From Deltaproteobacteria bacterium (GTDB taxonomy: Bacteria > Desulfobacterota > Syntrophobacteria > BM002), in the NCBI GenBank assembly GCA_022340515.1, contig JAJDNT010000304.1:1-39711 (forward strand): a DNA stretch of 39,711 bases, written 5' to 3'. The notes beneath the pieces are model-generated. The model was not told the DNA's origin. It ran no database searches and was given only the letters and a program-made list of their open reading frames with translations. Below, one piece after another: positions 33,936 through 39,711 of the stretch. How positions within the stretch are numbered: the first letter of the stretch is position 1; each line of letters opens with the position of its first letter. A program made the position numbers and the translations under genes.

Positions 33936-35302
33936 TCCTCCACCCCCACCACATTGCAGCGCAACGAGCCTTCGTGCAAGCGCACCTTCACGGTATCTTC
34001 CTGTTGTACCTGCCGGGACGAACGAATTATCTCCCCCTTCGGCCAGGTAGTAGTAATGGAGTAGCCACGGGCCAATATCCCCAGGGGACTCAGGCCATCC
34101 AATTGGGTCAAGCTCCTTTCCAAGCATTGACTCTTTTTCTGCAACATTTGCCCAACATTGAGCTCAAGGCGGTTCCAATACTGCCCTAGCAATCCCCGCA
34201 CCTCACTTATCCTTCGGCTCGGGCTGAGGTAGAGCAAATTGTCTTTCAGCCGTAGAAACACTTGACCTTCAGAGCGCAGTCGCTGGCGGGCGACAAACTC
34301 CAAACGTTGAGCCTGCTCGTCCAAACGCAACCTCAGGTCGGCCAACCGCGCAGCAGGATGGCGTAGCCGCTTCTTTCTGCTGTCCAAACGTTCGCCAGCT
34401 AAGTTAACTATCTGGCGAATTCGTCCTGCCAATCGCTGATTTAATTTATTCACCAGCGTTTCCAGAGCTTCCTTGTGCTGGGCCACCATTTCCGCTGCAG
34501 CCGAAGGCGTTGGCGCCCGCACGTCTGCCACTGAATCCGCCAGGGTAAAATCAGTTTCGTGACCTACGGCAGAAATGACTGGGATGTGCGAGCGAAATAT
34601 AGCTCGAACTACGACCTCCTCATTGAAAGGCCATAGATCCTCCCAAGATCCGCCACCCCGACCGACTATTAAAACGTCTACGGGAAACTCAGCATTAAAA
34701 GTATCTATTCCGCTGGCGATCTCAGCTGCAGCCCCTTCACCCTGAACCTTCGTTGGATAGAGGTAGATTTCCAGGTTGCTGTACCTTTCCCTGACGACTC
34801 TGATTATGTCTCTGATGGCGGCTCCCGTAGCAGAGGTCACCACACCCAGACGTTGGGTGAAAAAAGGGATTGGTTTCTTGTGCTCCGGGTCGAAGAGCCC
34901 TTCTCCTTGCAATCGCCTTTTAAGCTGCTCATAGGCAAGCTGCAAGGCACCAACACCCCGGGGCTCCATAACATCTACCAACAGCTGGTATTCACCCCGG
35001 GGCTCATAAACGCTAACCCTAGCCTGACACAGCACCTTTAGGCCATCCTCAGGCTGAAAGCGCATCCACCGCTGCTGGGAGCGAAACATTACACCTCGAA
35101 TCTGACTGTCTTCATCCTTCAGCACAAAGTAATAGTGACCCGATGCCGGCACCTTGAAGTTGGAGATTTCACCTTCTACCCAAATAAAGGGGAAGTGATC
35201 CTCCAGTAGGGTGCGGATTTCCCTGGTCAGCTCACTGACCGAGTAAATGCGACGCTCGGGAGGTTCTTCTGGACTGTATGGGATGTTCTCGCTGGAATTC
35301 AT
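33932..35302 (-). CDS. xseA: Exodeoxyribonuclease VII large subunit
   Basis: 456 residues. The N-terminal OB-fold domain (about 15-110, FPFIWVEGEISNFKVPASGH) is followed by the catalytic domain with the family signature RLGVVTSATGAAIRDI, DVLIVGRGGGSWEDLWPFN and PVISAVGHETDFTLAD. A long coiled-coil helix region leads to the C-terminus with LARGYSIT. The subunit forms exonuclease VII with XseB. Its stop is overlapped by the start of the M23 gene (GTGA). It is the first gene of the probable xseA-to-rlmH transcription unit. Confidence 0.97.
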   Translation of the reverse strand: MNSSENIPYSPEEPPERRIYSVSELTREIRTLLEDHFPFIWVEGEISNFKVPASGHYYFVLKDEDSQIRGVMFRSQQRWMRFQPEDGLKVLCQARVSVYEPRGEYQLLVDVMEPRGVGALQLAYEQLKRRLQGEGLFDPEHKKPIPFFTQRLGVVTSATGAAIRDIIRVVRERYSNLEIYLYPTKVQGEGAAAEIASGIDTFNAEFPVDVLIVGRGGGSWEDLWPFNEEVVVRAIFRSHIPVISAVGHETDFTLADSVADVRAPTPSAAAEMVAQHKEALETLVNKLNQRLAGRIRQIVNLAGERLDSRKKRLRHPAARLADLRLRLDEQAQRLEFVARQRLRSEGQVFLRLKDNLLYLSPSRRISEVRGLLGQYWNRLELNVGQMLQKKSQCLERSLTQLDGLSPLGILARGYSITTTWPKGEIIRSSRQVQQEDTVKVRLHEGSLRCNVVGVEE

Positions 35303-35340
35303 ATAATAAATCCGTATGCTTTGCTAAACCATAACTATAT

Positions 35341-35417
35341 GTAGGGGTGGGCTTTATGCCCACCCGTTAGGCCAATTCCAATACTTTTCCGGGCGGGAAT
35401 AAATCCCGCCCCTACGA
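35341..35417. repeat. REP-like composite palindrome, GTAGGGG...CCCCTAC
   Basis: The left hairpin GTGGGCTTTATGCCCAC (about 35347-35363) and right hairpin GGGCGGGAATAAATCCCGCC (35391-35410) are framed by GTAGGGG and CCCCTAC. The form is typical of REP/BIME-like mobile repeats. It lies between oppF and xseA, right before a heptad array. Confidence 0.7.
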
Positions 35418-35485
35418 CATCCTTGGCTCTCCCTTGTGGCCCACAATTTTACGGGTGAGCCCCTAGTAGCACATTTCGCCACCAA

Positions 35486-35590
35486 GATCAAATGATCCAG
35501 CTGGCAGCTAGCAGCGCGCAGCTGACATAAACTTTTAACATCAAGCTTTGAACTGCCCGCTGTCTGCTGCCGCCTGCCTGCTGGTCCTAG
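35486..35590. repeat. Mosaic heptad array ending in the oppF stop codon
   Basis: Fifteen units in register: GATCAAA/TGATCCA, GCTGGCA/GCTAGCA/GCGCGCA/GCTGACA, a degenerate middle, then CCCGCTG/TCTGCTG/CCGCCTG/CCTGCTG. The oppF stop (complement of CTA at 35587-35589) falls in the last unit. Confidence 0.85.
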
Positions 35591-36588
35591 CGCCCCAGAA
35601 CCTTCCAACAGCGGACGAGATGCGTACTACTGCCATTTACCTCATAAAAGTCAATCTCTCCCTCCCTGCAACGGTTCTCCACCAATGGGCAGCGATTTTG
35701 GAATTTACAGCCTGGGGGAGGATTGAAGGGACTAGGTACATCACCCGCCAGCGGCGTCCAAGAACGTTTGGCCGACGGCTCTGGCACCGGCGCTGCTTCC
35801 AACAGGGCTGCGGAGTAGGGATGGAGATGCTGACCGTAGACTTCCTCTGCCGGACCATACTCCATGATATGACCTAGATACATTATAGCAACGGTGTCAC
35901 TGACGTACTCGACCACGCTCAAATCATGGGCGATAAAAAGGTAACTAAGGCCCAACCTCTTGCGCAAATCCTGGAGGAGATTCAAAATCTGAGCCTGGAT
36001 GGAGACATCCAAAGCTGAAATGGGTTCGTCACAGATGATCAGCTCTGGCTCCACGCTTAGCGCCCTGGCGATTCCGATGCGCTGTCGTTGCCCGCCGCTG
36101 AACTCGTGAGGATAGCGCTGGGCTGCCCAGGCAGGGATTCCCACCATTTCCAACAGTTCAGTCAAGCGGGTTTGCCGCTGCCCACGTCTTCCCATGTTGA
36201 TCCGCCGGAGACCTTCCTCAATTGATTGACCCACTGTCATTCTGGGATTTAGGGAGCCATAGGGATCTTGGAAGATGATCTGCATCTTGCTACGGTAAGC
36301 TTGCATCTCAGCCCGAGAAAGACTGGTTATATCTTCACCCTTGAAGACAATTTTGCCTCCATCGGAGTCAAGCAGCTTAAGAATAAGCCGAGCCAGAGTA
36401 GACTTGCCGCAACCGCTCTCACCGACCAGGCCGAGCGTTCTGCCAGCCGGCAGTTCTAAATCCACCCCATCAACTGCCTTTATCCAGCCTACTACTCGTT
36501 GAAAAAAACCACGCTGCACAGGGAAATACTTCTTCAGTCCTTCCACCTTGAGCATCACCTGGTTATTTGTGGTGCTGTCTTTACTCAT
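35587..36588 (-). CDS. oppF: Oligopeptide/dipeptide ABC transporter ATP-binding protein
   Basis: 333 residues. ABC ATPase with Walker [18 protein letters not shown]-loop IIFQDPYGSLNPRMTVGQ, signature SGGQRQRIGIARAL, Walker B LIICDEPISALD and the H-loop histidine in FIAHDLSVV. The C-terminal oligopeptide-transporter extension with cysteines (GCKFQNRCPLVENRC) is the site that can bind an Fe-S cluster or zinc in Opp/Dpp ATPases. It pairs with OppD to power the importer. The stop is in a heptad array. It is the last gene of the opp operon; the substrate-binding protein is outside the window. Confidence 0.93.
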   Translation of the reverse strand: MSKDSTTNNQVMLKVEGLKKYFPVQRGFFQRVVGWIKAVDGVDLELPAGRTLGLVGESGCGKSTLARLILKLLDSDGGKIVFKGEDITSLSRAEMQAYRSKMQIIFQDPYGSLNPRMTVGQSIEEGLRRINMGRRGQRQTRLTELLEMVGIPAWAAQRYPHEFSGGQRQRIGIARALSVEPELIICDEPISALDVSIQAQILNLLQDLRKRLGLSYLFIAHDLSVVEYVSDTVAIMYLGHIMEYGPAEEVYGQHLHPYSAALLEAAPVPEPSAKRSWTPLAGDVPSPFNPPPGCKFQNRCPLVENRCREGEIDFYEVNGSSTHLVRCWKVLGR

Positions 36589-36604
36589 CTAATTAGAGTC
36601 TCGC

Positions 36605-36674
36605 TGATGTGGGATGTGAGATCTCAGTAGTGACGACCTTGAATCCCACGTCTCATTACGCTATGCGCTCTGCG
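36605..36674. repeat. Heptad array between oppD and oppF, running into oppD
   Basis: Ten units: TGATGTG/GGATGTG, AGATCTC, then degenerate, ending with CTATGCG/CTCTGCG. The oppD stop codon and its last codons (AERIA) lie in the last three units. Confidence 0.75.
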
Positions 36675-37642
36675 TGAATAACCGGACATCTGGCCAAATG
36701 ATCATCGCCAAAATTACACATCGGGGGAAATTGATCCCGGCAACTTTCTTGAAAATAGCTACAGCGAGGATGGAATGGGCAACCCGAAGGTTTCATGGTG
36801 GGATCGGGAACTGTCCCCGGGATAGTGGCTAGCTCTTGGCCCTTTTCCCTCCGACCTGGCAACGATTCTAGCAATCCCATGGTATAGGGATGTGAAGGAT
36901 CTCGGAATATTTGCCATACTGAGCCCTCCTCGACCACTATTCCAGCATACATCACATAGATTCTATCGGCTATACCGGCAACCACACTAAGATCGTGGGT
37001 TATCTGCAAGATGGCCATTCCCCTTTTTTCTTGAAGCTCACGAAATAAGTTGAGTATCTGAGCCTGAATGGTCACATCTAGGGCGGTAGTGGGCTCGTCT
37101 GCGATGACTAAATCGGGGCTACAGGCCAGAGCCATAGCGATCATCACCCTTTGCCTCTGGCCGCCGCTGAGACTATGAGGGTAGTCGTGGATGCGTTCTT
37201 TGGGGGAGGGAATTCCCACGTCTTGTAAGAGTTTGAGGATCCTTATCTCAGCCTCTTTGTGGCTCACACCCTCGTGGTTGGTAATCACCTCTTCGATCTG
37301 GTATCCAATGGTAAACACTGGGTTGAGTGAAGTCATTGGTTCCTGGAAGACCATTGATATTTCCCGACCCCGAACGCTCTGTAAATCCTCTTCAGCCAAT
37401 TCCAGGAGGTTTCTTCCTTTAAACAACACTTCCCCTCCAGCGATCTGCGCAGGTGGTTGGGGAAGTAGACCAAGTATGCTCAGGGCTGAAACGGTTTTGC
37501 CGCAACCCGACTCCCCCACTAGGCAAACCGTCTCCCCTGGTCTCACCATGTAGCTTACGCCGTCTACCGCCTTTGACACACCCTGCTCAGTGTCGAAGTA
37601 CACTTTCAAGTCATTGACGATCAAAAGAGGATCAGATGTCAC
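36656..37642 (-). CDS. oppD: Oligopeptide/dipeptide ABC transporter ATP-binding protein
   Basis: 328 residues. Walker [21 protein letters not shown]-loop [17 protein letters not shown], signature [17 protein letters not shown], Walker [13 protein letters not shown] and H-loop [11 protein letters not shown] are intact. The C-terminal cysteine motif [14 protein letters not shown] is that of the Opp/Dpp family. The start is GTG 37642 without a strong Shine-Dalgarno, preceded by a 133-nt gap to oppC that holds REP-like hairpins. The last five residues (AERIA) come from a heptad array. Confidence 0.92.
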   Translation of the reverse strand: MTSDPLLIVNDLKVYFDTEQGVSKAVDGVSYMVRPGETVCLVGESGCGKTVSALSILGLLPQPPAQIAGGEVLFKGRNLLELAEEDLQSVRGREISMVFQEPMTSLNPVFTIGYQIEEVITNHEGVSHKEAEIRILKLLQDVGIPSPKERIHDYPHSLSGGQRQRVMIAMALACSPDLVIADEPTTALDVTIQAQILNLFRELQEKRGMAILQITHDLSVVAGIADRIYVMYAGIVVEEGSVWQIFRDPSHPYTMGLLESLPGRREKGQELATIPGTVPDPTMKPSGCPFHPRCSYFQESCRDQFPPMCNFGDDHLARCPVIHAERIA

Positions 37643-37724
37643 TGTCTTCGACCCTTTGGGTGGGCAGTGCCCATCTCACGCTATGGAATGCCTAAAATAC
37701 AATAAAATCCGCAAATCCGAAACT

Positions 37725-37752
37725 GGGAACCCGCCCGAAGGGTGGGAGTCCC
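37725..37752. repeat. REP-like hairpin between oppC and oppD
   Basis: GGGAACCCGCCC, a GAA loop and GGGTGGGAGTCCC can fold back on each other with small bulges. A second GGGCAGTGCCC palindrome is at about 37662-37672. An AAATCCGC/AAATCCGA pair at 37706-37720 has period 8, not 7. Confidence 0.5.
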
Positions 37753-37775
37753 AAGGACAAATCCGAAATCTCCGC

Positions 37776-38933
37776 TCAATGCCTTTCCCTCAACTTGGGG
37801 TTAAGAATATCCCTCAGTCCCTCCCCAAATAAATTGAATGACAACACCACCACCAGAATGGCCAGACCTGGTATTATGGTGAGCCACGGCGCATCAAAAA
37901 GGTAATTCTTACCATCCGAGAGAATATTGCCCCAGGTGGCATGGGGGGGTGGAACCCCAAAACCGAGAAAACTTAGACCAGCTTCGGTCAATATTGCCCC
38001 GGCAATGCCGATGGTGGCTGAGACTAGAACTGGAGCAATGGCATTGGGCACCATGTGGCGGAAAATGATCCGCCAGTCCGAAATTCCCAGCGCTCTGGCT
38101 GCGGTAACGAAATCCTGTTCTCGCAGGGAAAGAAACTCGGCCCTGACAAAACGAGCCGCTCCCATCCAGCTGGTGAGACCGATGACAATCATGATGTTGT
38201 AGATGCTCGCCGGCAAGAGGGCAACCACGGTGAGAATCAGAAAGAAACTGGGGAAACAAAGCATGATGTCAATCAGGCTGGTAATTAAGGCATCAACAGA
38301 GATAAGCTGGGCATCCAAGACAGCAAAGGGTCCATGGGATTTTCCCCTGTGCAGAAGCACCATTGAAGCCAAGACAACCACAGCCGCAGCAGCGAGAACT
38401 ACCAGGTAGACACCCGACATTCCGGACCATCCCAGAACTACCCAGAGGGCCAGCAAAACCAGGATGACCTGGCCCACTCGAATGGAGTTTTGCCCGTAGT
38501 AGCCGGACAAACCTCCCAAAAATACTCCTATGATCACCGCAAGCCCAACTGCCACAAAACCCACAGTGAGGGAAACCCATGCACCCTGGAGCATACGGGC
38601 AAACACATCCCTTCCGAGCTCATCGGTACCTAGTAAATAGACTCTAAGAGGAGGCACTTCCTCAGGAAGTAATGACTCCAGATTCGGCCCAGATAGGGGT
38701 GGTCGAAGCTTTTCTTGAAGCCTAACCAAACTTGGGTCTAGCACCGGAGAGGTACCGGTGGTGAGGAGCATGCCCACCACCGCTACTAAAAAGAAAAATC
38801 CAAATATTACCAAACCCGCAAAGGCAAGACGGTTTTTGCGGAGTTGAGACCAGAATTCCTCCAGCCTCGTTTGCTGCGGCGGCAGCCCGAAGGTTTCACC
38901 TGACAGCGTGTGTTCAGAAGCCGAATCTTTCAC
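37776..38933 (-). CDS. oppC: Oligopeptide/dipeptide ABC transporter permease with extra membrane insertion
   Basis: 385 residues, about 80 more than typical OppC/DppC. The N-terminal helix (FAGLVIFGFFFLVAVVG), LLGTDELGRDVFARMLQGAW and the C-terminal permease core with the ATPase-docking EAA loop (TAARALGISDWRIIFRHMVPN) are normal. Between GGLSGYYG and VDALITSLIDIMLCFPSF lies an insertion (about 148-212) containing two further hydrophobic helices (about 155-170 and 175-195). The start is GTG 38933 with GGGTGAAGG before it. It forms the membrane channel with OppB; the order oppB-oppC-oppD-oppF is standard. Confidence 0.9.
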   Translation of the reverse strand: MKDSASEHTLSGETFGLPPQQTRLEEFWSQLRKNRLAFAGLVIFGFFFLVAVVGMLLTTGTSPVLDPSLVRLQEKLRPPLSGPNLESLLPEEVPPLRVYLLGTDELGRDVFARMLQGAWVSLTVGFVAVGLAVIIGVFLGGLSGYYGQNSIRVGQVILVLLALWVVLGWSGMSGVYLVVLAAAAVVVLASMVLLHRGKSHGPFAVLDAQLISVDALITSLIDIMLCFPSFFLILTVVALLPASIYNIMIVIGLTSWMGAARFVRAEFLSLREQDFVTAARALGISDWRIIFRHMVPNAIAPVLVSATIGIAGAILTEAGLSFLGFGVPPPHATWGNILSDGKNYLFDAPWLTIIPGLAILVVVLSFNLFGEGLRDILNPKLRERH

Positions 38934-38979
38934 CCTTCACCCTACGTTCATCTGAATGTTTATTGCCATTTCTTTAAAA

Positions 38980-39014
38980 CCCTATGCTCCATGCCTTCTG
39001 CCCTATGCCTCTTA
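38980..39014. repeat. Heptad array at the oppB stop codon
   Basis: CCCTATG, CTCCATG, CCTTCTG, CCCTATG and CCTCTTA. The last unit contains the oppB stop (complement of TTA at 39012-39014). Confidence 0.85.
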
Positions 39015-39711
39015 GAGCCTAATCCTCGGATCCACCACCATGTAGAGCAGATCCGAGAGAAAGGTTCCCACTAGTACTAATATGGCCGAGATAAAGTTCA
39101 CCGTGATAATCACTGGATAGTCCCGAGCAAGGATAGCCTCATAGGCCATGCGCCCAATTCCAGGCCAGGAAAATATGGACTCGATGATTACCGATCCGCC
39201 AATGAGTCCAGGCAAAACCAGACCGAACATGGTGACAAAAGGCAGTAGAGCGTTTCGCAGAGCATGTTTGTAGTGCACCTGCTCCTCGGGAAGCCCTTTA
39301 GCCCTGGCTGTCCGCACATAATCCTGGCCCTCCACTTCAAGCATTTGGTTGCGCACATAACGAGAGAGCACCGCGATGCCCCCGGTAGCCCCCAAAATGG
39401 AAGGCAGCACCAGATGCCAAACCCTATCCATCATTCTAGTGGCATAGCTCGCCCCGCTCAGACCAAAAGTAGTCATGCCGATGACCGGCACCTGGAAGGT
39501 ACTCACCACAAAAATTATTAGTACATAAGCAAAGAAAAATCCTGGTATGGATATGAGGAGATAGGCCAAGAAGGTTGTCACACTATCGTATGTCCCCCCC
39601 CGCTTTATGGCTGCTTGAATTCCCACTGGGAAAGATAGTGTCCAGGTAATCAAGGTGCCCACAATGAACAATGGCAGGCTGTTAAGAAAGCGCTCGTAGA
39701 TTTTGGCGAGT
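39012..39711 (-). CDS. oppB: Oligopeptide/dipeptide ABC transporter permease OppB (partial)
   Basis: The 5' part lies beyond the window; the frame is open to the last base, and the apparent TTG at 39671 is an internal Leu codon. About 232 residues are visible: the inner-membrane permease core with PVGIQAAIKRGGTYD, several hydrophobic helices, and the EAA loop YVRTARAKGLPEEQVHYKHAL. The end IVDPRIRL is the canonical OppB/DppB C-terminus. It would partner OppC. The substrate-binding lipoprotein gene oppA is expected upstream, outside the window. Confidence 0.93.
   Translation of the reverse strand, partial: LAKIYERFLNSLPLFIVGTLITWTLSFPVGIQAAIKRGGTYDSVTTFLAYLLISIPGFFFAYVLIIFVVSTFQVPVIGMTTFGLSGASYATRMMDRVWHLVLPSILGATGGIAVLSRYVRNQMLEVEGQDYVRTARAKGLPEEQVHYKHALRNALLPFVTMFGLVLPGLIGGSVIIESIFSWPGIGRMAYEAILARDYPVIITVNFISAILVLVGTFLSDLLYMVVDPRIRL

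Overview
The window is about 39.7 kb of a chromosome of moderate GC content. It is most consistent with a Gram-negative anaerobe of the Desulfobacterota (former Deltaproteobacteria). That placement is inferred from the gene set: class 1B PyrK/PyrD, SelB, an xseA-M23 peptidase-xseB-ispA-dxs-tlyA-rlmH run, MltA, DUF502, bactofilin, PilZ proteins and an iron-sulfur flavoprotein. No rRNA is present and no species is claimed. Most genes lie on the minus strand and are housekeeping. There is no prophage, transposase or CRISPR array.

Layout. 1-1504 (+): end of pyrK, then pyrD (pyrimidine synthesis). 1706-6798 (-): selB, a hotdog thioesterase and a Cache-HAMP-PAS histidine kinase with a degenerate ATPase domain. 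7121-7208 (-): tRNA-Leu(CAA) behind a consensus promoter. 7311-10513: an ATP-grasp protein, then an SF2-helicase-like protein and a small coiled-coil gene, the last two enclosed by a perfect 64-bp inverted repeat. 10710-17588 (-): mltA, ahcY, metK, a DUF502 membrane protein, panD, rsmA and a DUF2062 protein. 17723-19914 (-): a phosphoesterase and nadA. 19988-20163 (-): a probable small RNA with a strong terminator. 20287-26356: two PilZ proteins, a SYLF lipoprotein-like protein, an iron-sulfur flavoprotein fused to an SCP2 domain, several small genes, a bactofilin and a membrane thioredoxin. 26552-28440: a nucleotide-sugar dehydrogenase and a divergent NifU-type protein. 28453-35302 (-): rlmH, tlyA, dxs, ispA, xseB, an M23 peptidase and xseA. 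35587-39711 (-): oppF, oppD, oppC and partial oppB of a peptide ABC importer.

The most striking feature is not a gene. Most intergenic regions are built of degenerate tandem repeats with a period of exactly 7 nt. Each locus has its own word families (TGCYCTA, CTAGTNC, GCTGACN, TTAACNA, ATTTCGA and others), and long arrays switch family without leaving the 7-nt register. The dxs-ispA gap holds about 24 heptads in one register, the ugd-nifU gap about 20, and the gap after the phosphoesterase 16. Many arrays start exactly at, or supply, the stop codon of the flanking gene. They resemble the heptanucleotide STRR repeats known from cyanobacteria. What makes and spreads them here is unknown, and they are the best candidate for an undescribed system.
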